Shown piece after piece: positions 1 to 8,315 of a stretch of 45,312 bases of DNA. The notes under the pieces were generated by a model. That model had not been told where the DNA came from and did not search any database. It saw nothing but the letters and a program-made list of their open reading frames with translations. The position numbers and the translations under genes were made by a program. Source of the DNA: Candidatus Handelsmanbacteria bacterium (GTDB lineage Bacteria > Latescibacterota > UBA2968 > UBA8231); contig VGJS01000035.1 of NCBI GenBank assembly GCA_016867395.1, positions 1 to 45,312 of the forward strand, given 5' to 3'. Numbering within the stretch: position 1 is the stretch's first letter; each line of letters starts with the position of its first letter.

Positions 1-128
1 GGGTTGCCGTATATTCTGCCATGAGCGTATCCTTTCGCCCTCGCCAAAGGGCGGTGAGTGATGGTGGCCATACTCAGGATACGCTCTTTTTTTGCCCCCA
101 GCCATCCACAACTTCTGAACATAGCTCG
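1..128 (-). mobile_element. Left IS256-like element end (leader and first transposase codons)
   Basis: Read on the minus strand, an ATG at 22 opens a frame encoding Met-Ala-Glu-Tyr-Thr-Ala-Thr before running off the window edge. It matches the start of the transposase at the right end (Met-Glu-Glu-Tyr-Ser-Ala-Ala). Bases 20-80 are an exact inverted copy of the stretch in front of the right-end transposase, and weaker similarity continues to about 128 (shared ATAGCTCG). The leader carries an 11-bp inverted repeat, GAGCGTATCCT (23-33) and AGGATACGCTC (76-86), around a smaller CGCCCT/AGGGCG repeat. The outer IS boundary is not certain. Confidence 0.7.
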
Positions 129-181
129 CGGAACTTCGCCCGCTGGTGTTATTTTTTCAGCTTCAGCTCGAGGAGGAAGTC

Positions 182-949
182 ATGGATCTGAGTCCCTACA
201 GCCTTGAAGGGAAACGCGCCCTGGTCACCGGCGCCGGCCGGGGCATTGGCCGGGCCTGTGCCCTGACCCTTGCTCAGGCGGGAGCACAGGTGGTCCTGGT
301 CAGCCGCACCCAGTCCCAGTTGGAGGAGACCGCCGCGCAGATCCACGCCCTCGGGGGCCAGGCCCAGGTGAGGCCCGCCGACCTGGGGGACCCTGGGCAG
401 GTGAAGGTGCTGGTCGAGAAGGTGGAGGACCAGTGGGGCGAGATCGACATCTTGGTCAACAACGCCGCCATCAGTCCCATTTTCAAACGCGCCGAGGAGG
501 TAGCAGTAGCGGAGTGGGAGGAGATTGTGCGGATCAATATGGGGGGAGCCTTTTTTGCCCTGCAGCAGATGGGCGGCCGCATGGCCTCACGACAGCGGGG
601 TGCCGTGATAAACATCACCTCCATCGGGGCGGTGCGCGCCCTGCCCCACCTCACCGCGTACGCGGCCACCAAGGCGGCCCTGGACCAGTTGACCCGCACC
701 CTGGCGGTGGAATGGGCCCGCTGTGGGGTCCGGGTCAACGCCGTGGCGCCGGCCTACATCGAGACCGAAATGACCGCCGGCATCCAGGAACACCCCCGCC
801 TGCGGCAGCGGGTGGAAGAGCGCACCCCTCTGGGCCGATTCGGCCGACCGGAGGAGGTGGCCTGGGCCGTGGCCTTCCTCGCCTCGGAGGCGGCCTCCTA
901 CATTACCGGCACCACCCTCTACGTGGACGGGGGCTGGACTGCGGTTTAG
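182..949 (+). CDS. SDR-family oxidoreductase (FabG/gluconate 5-dehydrogenase-like)
   Basis: Classical short-chain dehydrogenase/reductase, NAD(P)-dependent and probably cytosolic. The Rossmann nucleotide-binding motif TGAGRGIG lies near the N-terminus, followed by NNAA, the catalytic Ser in the INITSIG strand, the active-site YAATK (Tyr-x3-Lys), and the usual C-terminal GTTLYVDGG. The 255-aa length is normal for the family. The ATG at 182 was chosen over the GTG at 146 because a strong GAGGAGG lies 7-13 bases upstream and homology begins just after it. The substrate cannot be told from sequence; 3-oxoacyl-thioester or sugar-acid reductases are the closest general types. Its TAG stop overlaps the TAA of the convergent downstream gene. 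Confidence 0.9.
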   Translation: MDLSPYSLEGKRALVTGAGRGIGRACALTLAQAGAQVVLVSRTQSQLEETAAQIHALGGQAQVRPADLGDPGQVKVLVEKVEDQWGEIDILVNNAAISPIFKRAEEVAVAEWEEIVRINMGGAFFALQQMGGRMASRQRGAVINITSIGAVRALPHLTAYAATKAALDQLTRTLAVEWARCGVRVNAVAPAYIETEMTAGIQEHPRLRQRVEERTPLGRFGRPEEVAWAVAFLASEAASYITGTTLYVDGGWTAV

Positions 950-2388
950 GCCGCGCCGATGGCCTCCTTGGCGAGCTGCAAGCATCGGCCCAGGTCAAAA
1001 TCGCGGTAGATGGTGATCTTCTGCGCCTCCAGTGAGCCTTCGGCGTGGATGGCCAAAAGCTCGTTGTACCCACCGAAATCCGAGGCCGTGAGGTCGCGCA
1101 CCAGGTTGAAGGCCCCCAGTCGGTCGCGGGTGGTAACCCCCTTCTTGCCGCCCAGCAGTCGCTCGATGTAGCCCCTGGTGTCCGGGTTTTCCAGATCCTC
1201 CTCGGCCGGCCCGGTAACTACTAGCCCGCCGGCGATGTCCTGCACCCAGCAGACGGCCTGGTGGTAGTTGCTGGCGAAATGGTACTTGGCCAGGTTGGTC
1301 TGCACGATATTGGGCACCGCCGTGCCGTTGGCGGCAACACGGCAGTCATGGGCCGCCGCCCGGCTCAGGCCGCGCACCGTCTCGGTATAGGCGATGAGCT
1401 TCATCAGCTTCTCGCGCACATGGCTGGCCTTCTCGATGCCGTTGTACTGGGCCATCAGGGCCGCCGCGCCGATGAGCAGGTCGCACAGAGGCGGCTTGTA
1501 AGAGACGGCGGTAAAACGGTGGAACTCGACGAAGGTATTGGCCAGCACCCCGGCGAACTGCGTTTCCCCCTTGAGAAAGACCCGCTCCCAGGGCACAAAG
1601 ACCTGGTCAAAGATGGTCAGGGTATCAACCATGCGGTGCCGGCTGCTGACCGGATGGTGGAAGCGGCTGGGCGAGGGCGAACCAAAGGGGCTGGCGATGA
1701 GCTTGACCCCCGGAGTGTTGACTGGCACGGCAAAGGCCAGGGCAAAGGCCCCATCCTCTAAGCCAAAGGCCCGGGTGGGGAGGACGATGAGGTCGTCCAC
1801 GTACGGGGCGCAGGTGGTGTGGGCCTTGGCCCCGGATACTACTATCCCGTCCGCACGCTCCTCGACAATATGGACATAGTAGTCGGGGTGCTCTTGCTGG
1901 GAGGGCAGCAGGCTGCGGTCGCCCTTGACATCGGTCTGGGCCACGGCCAGGGTCAGGTCCTTCTCCATGCAATGGCGGTGATACGCCGCCACCCGCTGGC
2001 GGTACTCGGTGTTGTGGCGCTGGTCCACCTGCCCTGCCACCAGGTCCAGGGCAAAGAGAGCGTCAGTGCCGATCTCCTTGATTAGCAGCACCACGCTGCC
2101 CCCCAGGCGGGTGGAGCGCTCGATCATCTCGCGCCGATTAAGCAGATCCTCGGCATTGAGGGGGGTCTTGTAATATCGGGAGCAGGGCTGGCCGGTCTGG
2201 GGGTCCTCCCAGGTCATAAGCCCCCGGTGCTGGGGGTCCTCGGCGAGTTCGAAGTCGAGGGCCACATGGTCCACGGCGATGCCCAGGTCCTCGTGGCCGG
2301 TCACGTCGGCGACCCTTTGCCCCTTGAAGTACACCGAACGGCCGTCCCGCAATCCCTCCTTAAACTGTTCCACACTGCGCAGGCCCAT
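946..2388 (-). CDS. 4-hydroxyphenylacetate 3-hydroxylase / 4-hydroxybutyryl-CoA dehydratase family flavoprotein
   Basis: 480-aa member of the HpaB/AbfD superfamily (acyl-CoA-dehydrogenase fold, FAD-binding). It resembles 4-hydroxybutyryl-CoA dehydratase along its length: SVEQFKEGLRDGRSVY at the start, TDVKGDRSLLPSQQ and VSGAKAHTTCAP in the middle, IGAAALMAQYNGIEKASHV and QDIAGGLVVTGP towards the end. The cluster ligands of true dehydratases (two Cys four apart, then His and Cys seven apart) are mostly absent: the first pair reads Leu/Glu in LLIKEIGTD, the His is kept in EFHRF, and the last Cys is Tyr. It is therefore probably a flavin-only enzyme, either a monooxygenase needing a separate reductase or an isomerase. 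It starts behind GGAGG and follows the fadN-like gene by 11 bases, which suggests action on an acyl-CoA or aromatic substrate. Confidence 0.8.
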   Translation of the reverse strand: MGLRSVEQFKEGLRDGRSVYFKGQRVADVTGHEDLGIAVDHVALDFELAEDPQHRGLMTWEDPQTGQPCSRYYKTPLNAEDLLNRREMIERSTRLGGSVVLLIKEIGTDALFALDLVAGQVDQRHNTEYRQRVAAYHRHCMEKDLTLAVAQTDVKGDRSLLPSQQEHPDYYVHIVEERADGIVVSGAKAHTTCAPYVDDLIVLPTRAFGLEDGAFALAFAVPVNTPGVKLIASPFGSPSPSRFHHPVSSRHRMVDTLTIFDQVFVPWERVFLKGETQFAGVLANTFVEFHRFTAVSYKPPLCDLLIGAAALMAQYNGIEKASHVREKLMKLIAYTETVRGLSRAAAHDCRVAANGTAVPNIVQTNLAKYHFASNYHQAVCWVQDIAGGLVVTGPAEEDLENPDTRGYIERLLGGKKGVTTRDRLGAFNLVRDLTASDFGGYNELLAIHAEGSLEAQKITIYRDFDLGRCLQLAKEAIGAA

Positions 2389-2399
2389 CGCCCTGCCTC

Positions 2400-4601
2400 C
2401 TAGTTTTTCAGCGGTTTGCCGGTTTTAAGCATGTGCTCAATGCGCGCCTGGGTCGCCGGCAGGCGGCAAAGGCGGTGGAACTCCTCCCGCTCCAGGTCGA
2501 GCAGCTCCTGTTCCTCTGCGGCGCGCGGCGGGCCACCTCCACCGCACAACACCCTGGCCAGGGCCTCCCCCACCACCCGATCGTGTGGCCCCAGGGAGAA
2601 GGCCTCTTTCTCTAGCCAGGCCCGGCACCGTGCCAGCCCCGGCTCACCGGCCACCTCCAGGCTGGCCGGCACAGGTGGGGTGTATCGGGCGGCCAGGGCC
2701 GCGGCATCTGCCAGCGCCCGGCCCAGCACCCCTTCCTCGTCGAGCAATACCGGATCCGCCCCGGCAAGGAACCCCCATTGGCGGGCCTGGTGGGCGTTCT
2801 CCGAGTAGCGCCCTTCCACGAGCACCGGAAAGATCGCGGCCAGGTCCCGGCCACATCGCCGCACCACCTCCTTGCAGCCCCCGGCGCCGGGGAGCAGTCC
2901 CACCCTCGCCTCCACCAGGCCCATGCGCAGCTCGGCCCCGGCCACCCGCACCCCCACCGATATCCCGAACTCACAGCCCCCCCCCAAGGTCAGGCCGCGC
3001 AGGGCGGCCACCACCGGGAATGGGGCGAAACGCAGGGCCATGACCGCCTCCTGGAAGGCGCACAGAAAAACCTCCAGCCCCTGCCAGTCCCCCGCGGTGC
3101 TGAGGGCGGCGAGGTGTTTGAGATCCGCCCCGGCCGAGAAGAGACCGCCGCTGCCCCACAGCACCAGGCCGCGCAGAGGCTGGTCCAGGGACCGGCGCAC
3201 CAGGTCCAGAGTCTGGGCGTCGATGACGTTGAGTTTGCCCCGCAACACCAGCACCCCCATCCCCTCCCCGATCTCGATAAGGGCCGCCCCAGGGGCCTCC
3301 AACAGGACCCGTCCCTTTTCCAGCAGCCCCTCCCGGCGCGGCTGGTCGCGGTGCCGGCCCTCGCGCAGGGAATAGACCTGCCCCGGCGGGTAGAAGCGGC
3401 CCACTGGCCGCACCTGGCGGATCAGCGCCGGGGCCGGCTCGGCCTGGAGGCCCAACAGGTCCCAAAGCTCGAAAGGCCCGGCCTCCCAGTTGAACCCCCA
3501 GCGCATGGCCTGGTCGATGGCCTCCAGATCCGGGGCCATCTGGGCTGCGTACTCGGCGGCGTAATCTAGCACGGCCTGGAGGTGTGACCGGGCCAGCATA
3601 CCCAGCCGCACTTTCGAGGCCCACAGGGCCCGCAGCCGGTCACCCAGGGCGGGCAGGCGCAGGGCCGGCTCCAGTTCCCCCAGGCCCACAGGGGCCAGCG
3701 GGACATAGTTGAAACTGCCCAGGTCCAGCACCTGCAACCCTTCCTCCCCCTTGCGGTAGAAGCCGGCCTTGGCCTTCTCCCCCACTAGTCCGCGCTTCAG
3801 CATCTCGCCGACAAAACCGGGCAGGGCGAAGCAGGCGGACTCTGGCAGCAACTGGCGGGCGGTGCCCGCCACGTCGGCCAGGGTGTCCAATCCAATCAGG
3901 TCGCACAGGCGGAGGGTGGCGCTGCGGGGCCGGCCCAGCAACACCCCGCTGACCGCATCCACCTCGGCGATCCCGAACCCCTCCTCCAGCCGCCGCAGCA
4001 TCTCCACCAGAGCAAAGACCCCAAGGCGGTTGGCGATGAAGTTTGGGGTGTCCAGGCATTCCACCACCCGCTTGCCCAACACCTCCCGGGCAAAACGGCC
4101 CATATCGGCGACCACCTGCGGGTCGGTCCGGGGGCCGGGGATCAGCTCGACCAACTTCATCTGGCGGGGGGGATTGAAAAAGTGGAGGCCGAGGAAGTGG
4201 CGAGCCAGCAACTCTGAGCGCCCCTCCAGCATGCGCCCAATGCCCAGCCCGGAGGTGTTGGTGCTGAACACCAACCCCGGCCGCGCCCAGGGATCGAGGC
4301 GGGCCAGCAGGGCCTGTTTGGCGCCCATCTCCTCGACAATGGCCTCGATCACCCAATCGGTCTTGGCCAAGCAATCAAGGTTTTCGAGGCTGCCCATATG
4401 CACCCGCGCGGCGAACTCAGGAAGGAAGAAGGCCCCGCGCTTCACGGCTCGCTCCAGCCCTTTGGCAGCCAACTCGGGGCTGAGGTCCAGCAGGTCCACC
4501 TCCAGGCCAGCGTTGGCCGCCAGGGCGGCGAGCTGGGCGCCCATGACCCCGGCGCCCAGCACCGCGGCCCGCCGGATGGAGGGCAAGGGTGGCTGGGCCA
4601 T
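2400..4601 (-). CDS. fadN: 3-hydroxyacyl-CoA dehydrogenase / enoyl-CoA hydratase fusion (FadN-like)
   Basis: 733-aa bifunctional beta-oxidation protein with the dehydrogenase first and the crotonase domain last, the order of Bacillus FadN rather than of E. coli FadB. The NAD-binding GAGVMG is near residue 17. NTSGLGIG and the HFFNPPR signature with the catalytic His follow, then the HCDH C-terminal domains. From about residue 440 comes the crotonase domain, with oxyanion-hole FSAGADLK, GGGCE with one catalytic Glu, and EARVGLLPGAGG with the second. Both activities look intact. ATG 4601 lies one base after the TGA of the upstream lipoprotein gene, so translation is probably coupled. The gene symbol is by domain order only. 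Confidence 0.88.
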   Translation of the reverse strand: MAQPPLPSIRRAAVLGAGVMGAQLAALAANAGLEVDLLDLSPELAAKGLERAVKRGAFFLPEFAARVHMGSLENLDCLAKTDWVIEAIVEEMGAKQALLARLDPWARPGLVFSTNTSGLGIGRMLEGRSELLARHFLGLHFFNPPRQMKLVELIPGPRTDPQVVADMGRFAREVLGKRVVECLDTPNFIANRLGVFALVEMLRRLEEGFGIAEVDAVSGVLLGRPRSATLRLCDLIGLDTLADVAGTARQLLPESACFALPGFVGEMLKRGLVGEKAKAGFYRKGEEGLQVLDLGSFNYVPLAPVGLGELEPALRLPALGDRLRALWASKVRLGMLARSHLQAVLDYAAEYAAQMAPDLEAIDQAMRWGFNWEAGPFELWDLLGLQAEPAPALIRQVRPVGRFYPPGQVYSLREGRHRDQPRREGLLEKGRVLLEAPGAALIEIGEGMGVLVLRGKLNVIDAQTLDLVRRSLDQPLRGLVLWGSGGLFSAGADLKHLAALSTAGDWQGLEVFLCAFQEAVMALRFAPFPVVAALRGLTLGGGCEFGISVGVRVAGAELRMGLVEARVGLLPGAGGCKEVVRRCGRDLAAIFPVLVEGRYSENAHQARQWGFLAGADPVLLDEEGVLGRALADAAALAARYTPPVPASLEVAGEPGLARCRAWLEKEAFSLGPHDRVVGEALARVLCGGGGPPRAAEEQELLDLEREEFHRLCRLPATQARIEHMLKTGKPLKN

Positions 4602-4602
4602 C

Positions 4603-6138
4603 TCACTCCACCTTGACGATGGGGGCGTCCACGTGGATCAGCTCGGGCAGTTCGATGAGGCTGGCGTCGTTGCGCGACTGGTCCAGGGCGCTGGCCACAC
4701 TCTGCACCTGGTCAAAGACCGCCACCCGGAACACCGTCAACACCCAAAGGGGTGCGTATCCCTCCTGTCCAGGCAAGCGGGTGGCCACGTTGTGGGTGCC
4801 GGCCCCCAGGGGGTCAAGGGCGAAGCCGTCGCTGATGTCCACGTCGTTCTCGAAGAAGGCGAACATCTCCGGGGCGTTGATCCTGCCTGCCCCGAAATCC
4901 ACCTGGGCGACGCTGTTGGGGTGCTCGAAGAGCAGATAATCGACGATCTGGTCGCGGTACCAACCCTGCTGGGCCGCGGCAGGGGTGGCCGGGTCGAAGC
5001 GTAGGCTGGCGGTGGAGCCGGGGGGGACCAGAGCGCAGTGCATGATCTCCTCACCGGGGGTGATCTCGTACCCTGCGGCGCTGAGGGCCTCCAGGGAGCT
5101 GAGGCTGTTGAGGGGGTAGTCCCGATCGAGGATGCGCACCTGGTGGATCTGCCACAGGTCGCTGTACCCGGCCTGGCCGGGCAAAAGGTCGAAGATGGGC
5201 AATTGGCCGGCGAGGGGCTGGCCGATGCGGTCCACCAGCACGTAGACCGGGGCTGGCTGGGTGGTGCGGACGTCGAGGTTGTAGAACCAGGCCACCTCTC
5301 CGTTGGGCCCGTAGCCCCGGTGCAGGAAGAGCGGGCCGTCGAAGTTGATCGCTGCGCCAGGGCCGGGCAACTGGGGGCGATTGGAGCGGCGGTAGATCAC
5401 CGCAGCCTCGTCGCTGAAACGGTCGATGGCCACCCGTGCCACGTAGGGGGGGAAATGGGCGGTGATCTGCAGGGCGCCGCTCTGGGCACTCAAGGACAGG
5501 TGGGCCACCAAATCGTCGCGCACATCCGCTGCCAGCCGCCTTTCGAGCAGCACCTGTTCCTGGTTGTCGCGGCCCGACAACTCGACCTGCACCCCCGTAC
5601 CGGTTGGGATGCCGTTGATGCGGCCTTCGTGCAGGCCTTCCACCTCATAAATTTTACTCAGGGTGTCGCCACCGGCGATGACCCTCACCTCTAACTTGGC
5701 TATCTCAGGGGGGAGCTGGGCGCTCAGCTCCAGGCTGCCCTGCAGGCGCTCCAGGCGCACATGCACCGGGGCCGGCGGGTCAGCCACCAGCACCGTGTCG
5801 GCCCCGGCAAAGGTGCGGATGAGATTGGCGTCGAAGGCTTCGACCCTGAAGATCCGCCCAGATCCGGTGGGCACCCCGCGCACCTCGGCGCGAGCCTCTC
5901 CCCCCACCAGGTTCATCTCCCCCCTCACCGGGCTGCCCAGGTCCGGAGCGCTCACCTGGTAGCGCAGGTAGGCGATCAACTCGGCGGGGGGCTGGGTGCC
6001 GGGGAACCGGGCCACCAACTCGACCCCGGCCCCTTCGGGATCGACACGAGGGTCCAGGGGATTGTCGCGTTGGGGCGCACCACAAGCCCCCAGGCCCCAG
6101 ACCAGGCCCACCCATCCACACAGCGCGGTCAGGCGCAC
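4603..6138 (-). CDS. Large predicted lipoprotein with Ig-like modules, function unknown
   Basis: The frame extends further upstream, but the GTG at 6138 gives a lipoprotein signal: Arg at position 2, a hydrophobic stretch (LTALCGWVGLVWG) and lipobox LGAC, followed by Asn-Pro-Leu-Asp-Pro, an arrangement common in FCB-group surface lipoproteins. The mature part (about 490 aa) is rich in beta strands. It has loosely repeated modules in which an acidic/Pro-rich turn precedes an Ile-Pro-Thr-Gly or Val-Pro-Thr-Gly turn (VPTGSG, IPTGTG). The C-terminal half is a separate globular part containing a GYSDLWQIHQVRI segment. No enzyme motif is visible. It starts 11 bases after the HTH gene and is followed immediately by fadN, so it sits in the operon. 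A role in envelope structure or surface binding is inferred. Confidence 0.7.
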   Translation of the reverse strand: MRLTALCGWVGLVWGLGACGAPQRDNPLDPRVDPEGAGVELVARFPGTQPPAELIAYLRYQVSAPDLGSPVRGEMNLVGGEARAEVRGVPTGSGRIFRVEAFDANLIRTFAGADTVLVADPPAPVHVRLERLQGSLELSAQLPPEIAKLEVRVIAGGDTLSKIYEVEGLHEGRINGIPTGTGVQVELSGRDNQEQVLLERRLAADVRDDLVAHLSLSAQSGALQITAHFPPYVARVAIDRFSDEAAVIYRRSNRPQLPGPGAAINFDGPLFLHRGYGPNGEVAWFYNLDVRTTQPAPVYVLVDRIGQPLAGQLPIFDLLPGQAGYSDLWQIHQVRILDRDYPLNSLSSLEALSAAGYEITPGEEIMHCALVPPGSTASLRFDPATPAAAQQGWYRDQIVDYLLFEHPNSVAQVDFGAGRINAPEMFAFFENDVDISDGFALDPLGAGTHNVATRLPGQEGYAPLWVLTVFRVAVFDQVQSVASALDQSRNDASLIELPELIHVDAPIVKVE

Positions 6139-6149
6139 AGGGGGGACCC

Positions 6150-6401
6150 TCAGTTGGCGGCCAAGGGGAAGAGCGAGAGTTGGGCCGGCTCCGCCTCCAG
6201 GACCCGCGACGCCACCAAGGGCCAGTCCCCCTCGCGGTAGGCGTCGAGCCAGCGGTCCAGCTCCGCCCGCCGAAAACGCACTAGCTTGCCCATCCGGTAG
6301 TGCGGCAGCACCCCCCGCCCCACCCAGCGGCGCACCGTGGACCGCGAACACTGCAGGTACTCCGTTACCTCCTGCATGGTCATCAGCCGCTCCTTTGTCA
6401 T
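6150..6401 (-). CDS. Small HTH DNA-binding protein (MerR/excisionase-type)
   Basis: 83 aa. The segment MTMQEVTEYLQCSRSTVRRW followed by a short wing (GRGVLPHYRMGKLVRFRRAELDRWL) is the HTH_17/excisionase fold used by BldC-like and plasmid/phage Xis-like regulators. The tail of about 30 residues (to LSLFPLAAN) has no recognised domain. It starts behind a good GGGAGGGGGAGG purine run, 20 bases after the queD-like stop and 11 bases before the lipoprotein GTG. There is no integrase or phage gene nearby, so a transcriptional regulator of the surrounding operon is more likely than a true excisionase. Confidence 0.8.
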   Translation of the reverse strand: MTKERLMTMQEVTEYLQCSRSTVRRWVGRGVLPHYRMGKLVRFRRAELDRWLDAYREGDWPLVASRVLEAEPAQLSLFPLAAN

Positions 6402-6421
6402 CAGTGCGCCTCCCCCTCCCC

Positions 6422-6862
6422 TCAGATGACCACGCTGCGGCCGAGGGTGTAGAAATTATTGTCGGTCTCCTGGATGGTCACCTCGATATGGTAATCGACC
6501 TGCCGGCCCGGAAAGAGCTTGGCCAGCACCTCCACCGCCTCGTTGAGGCAGTAGAGGGCCACGTTCTCGACGCTGGGGTTCTCACCCGGCATCACCACCA
6601 CCCCCTCGGGGGCAAAGCTGGTCGCCTCCAGAAATTGGGCATCGTTCTTCGAGACCAGCATCCTGTGGTCGAGGCCGGCGAAGATGTCCTTCAGCGCCCC
6701 GAAGTCCACCGACATGTCCAACTGGGGGTCGCGCGGGAAACGCTCGGCCTTCACCACAAAGGTCCCCCTCCAGGTGTGTCCGTGCACAAAGGCGCATTTG
6801 CCCTGGTAATGGAGTTGGCGGTGGGCGGCGTGGAATTTGCCCTGGGCACGCAGGGTCTCCAT
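6422..6862 (-). CDS. queD: 6-pyruvoyl-tetrahydropterin synthase / 6-carboxytetrahydropterin synthase family (QueD-like)
   Basis: 146 aa, the usual size of the T-fold PTPS/QueD family, which converts 7,8-dihydroneopterin triphosphate to a tetrahydropterin (6-carboxy-tetrahydropterin in queuosine synthesis). Zinc ligands are visible in FHAAH and in CAFVHGHTW, which also holds the catalytic Cys. DFGALK, LDHRML and PSVENVA follow, with a Glu in IQETDNN as the probable pterin anchor. A GAGGAGGG lies just before ATG 6862. With folE in the same strand series the first two steps from GTP to a tetrahydropterin are present. queE and queC are not in the window, so a queuosine role is an inference. Confidence 0.85.
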   Translation of the reverse strand: METLRAQGKFHAAHRQLHYQGKCAFVHGHTWRGTFVVKAERFPRDPQLDMSVDFGALKDIFAGLDHRMLVSKNDAQFLEATSFAPEGVVVMPGENPSVENVALYCLNEAVEVLAKLFPGRQVDYHIEVTIQETDNNFYTLGRSVVI

Positions 6863-6877
6863 AGTATGGGCCCTCCT

Positions 6878-7132
6878 CTAATTCCTCATTTTTTGCTGGT
6901 TTCTCTCAATAAGCACCCGGTACAACCACACCCCCAGGGACGCGAAGGCAGCCAGGACAACCAGGTAGTAGAGCGCCTTGCCGCCCACCCGCACCGCAGG
7001 TCCGGTGGAGAAGGTGGTCATCAGGATGATAAGGGCGATAGCGCCCAGGATGATGCCGGTCATCAGCCGCAGGAAGCGCTGACAACCCTGGATGCGCTCC
7101 CGCAGGTCGAGCTGGGAAGGGCTGGGGTTCAT
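6878..7132 (-). CDS. Small two-helix membrane protein, unknown
   Basis: 84 aa. Two hydrophobic segments (about residues 23-40, LMTGIILGAIALIILM; and 52-69, ALYYLVVLAAFASLGVW) are separated by a short polar loop. The N-terminus is polar (NPSPSQLDLRERIQGCQ) and the C-terminus basic (ERNQQKMRN). No family is recognised. Its ATG overlaps the TGA of dxr (ATGA overlap), a sign of coupled translation, and it precedes the queD-like gene by 15 bases. It is probably an inner-membrane protein; its role is unknown. Confidence 0.65.
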   Translation of the reverse strand: MNPSPSQLDLRERIQGCQRFLRLMTGIILGAIALIILMTTFSTGPAVRVGGKALYYLVVLAAFASLGVWLYRVLIERNQQKMRN

Positions 7133-8295
7133 CGGGCTCCTTCAGGGATTCGGTTGGCGATCCATTCGGCGGCCAGCCTCCGACCCTGGGCATCGGCCGC
7201 CAGCACCGCCGCCAGCGAGTCGGCCGGGCCCACCGGCTGGGCTTCGAGGACCTGGCGGTTGAGTTCGGCGATGTCGAGGAAGGAGATCCGTCCCTCCAGA
7301 AAGGCGGCCACCGCCACTTCGTCGGCTCCGCTGAGCAGGGCCGGGGCCGTCCCACCCGCCCGCCCGGCCCGGTAGCACAGGTCCAGGCAGGGGAAGTTCT
7401 CCCGGTCCGGGGCGGCAAAGCGCAACTGCCCCACCTGGGTCAGGTCCAGCCTTTCCAGGGATGCGGGCCGGCGGTTCGGATGGGTAAGGGCGTAGTGGAT
7501 GGGCATGGACATGTCGGTCCTCCCCAGGTGGGCCAGCAGGGCCCCGTCGGTGAACTCAGCCAGGGAGTGGACCACGGATTCGGGGTGGATCACCACCTCC
7601 ACACGATCCACCCCGACCCCAAAGAGCCAACTGGCTTCAATGACCTCGAACCCTTTGTTCATCAGGGTGGCCGAGTCCACGGTGATCTTGGCCCCCATCT
7701 TCCAGGTCGGGTGGCGCAGGGCCTGCTCCGGGGTCACCCCGGCCAGTTGGCCCCGGGTCCGGCCGCGGAAGGGCCCCCCCGAAGCGGTCAAGATCAGGCG
7801 GGCCAGCGACCCCGGCTCCTCGCCCTTGAGGCACTGCCACAGCGCATTGGGCTCGCTGTCCAGCGGTAAAAGCTGGCCCCCGCCGGCCCGCCCCGCCGCC
7901 AAAAGCAGCCCCCCGGCCATGACAATGGGCTCCTTGTTGGCCATACCCAGGGTCTTGCCCGCCTCCAGGGCCGCCAGGCTGGGCCGCAACCCCACTGCCC
8001 CCACCAAGCCATTGATCACCAGTTCCACCTCCGGCAGGGACGCCAACTGGCACAGGCCCTCCTCCCCGGCCACCACTCTGGCTCCCGGGAGTTGGGCAGC
8101 CAGGGCCGGGGCGTCCCCCTTCTCGGCCACCCCCACCCATGCCGGCTGCCATACCTGGGCCAGGGCCGCCAGCTTGTCGAGCTGCTTGCCCCCGCTGATA
8201 CCCACCACCTGGTATTCGGGCCCCAGGCCTTTGAGCACCCGGAAGGTGCTATCACCGATGGAGCCCGTGGCCCCCAGGACCACCACCTTTTTCAC
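7129..8295 (-). CDS. dxr: 1-deoxy-D-xylulose 5-phosphate reductoisomerase
   Basis: 388 aa, the normal length. It catalyses the NADPH-dependent conversion of DXP to MEP, the committed step of the non-mevalonate isoprenoid pathway. Visible motifs are the nucleotide-binding GATGSIG at residues 9-15, ANKEP, TASGGPFRG, HPTWKMGAKITVDSATLMNK (substrate-binding His and Trp), GFEVIEA and HPESVVHS. The almost invariant DSEH motif, which carries a metal- and substrate-proximal Glu-His, reads DSEP here. This is one base from His (CCC against CAC). GTG 8295 follows a G-rich ribosome site, 20 bases after rny. Confidence 0.95.
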   Translation of the reverse strand: MKKVVVLGATGSIGDSTFRVLKGLGPEYQVVGISGGKQLDKLAALAQVWQPAWVGVAEKGDAPALAAQLPGARVVAGEEGLCQLASLPEVELVINGLVGAVGLRPSLAALEAGKTLGMANKEPIVMAGGLLLAAGRAGGGQLLPLDSEPNALWQCLKGEEPGSLARLILTASGGPFRGRTRGQLAGVTPEQALRHPTWKMGAKITVDSATLMNKGFEVIEASWLFGVGVDRVEVVIHPESVVHSLAEFTDGALLAHLGRTDMSMPIHYALTHPNRRPASLERLDLTQVGQLRFAAPDRENFPCLDLCYRAGRAGGTAPALLSGADEVAVAAFLEGRISFLDIAELNRQVLEAQPVGPADSLAAVLAADAQGRRLAAEWIANRIPEGAR

Positions 8296-8315
8296 CTTTG
8301 GCTCCCCCCCCGGCC

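Noticed and set aside
6150..6401. Phage or integrative-element excisionase
   Set aside because: The fold is excisionase-like, but no integrase, attachment repeat or phage gene lies nearby and the gene is embedded in an operon.
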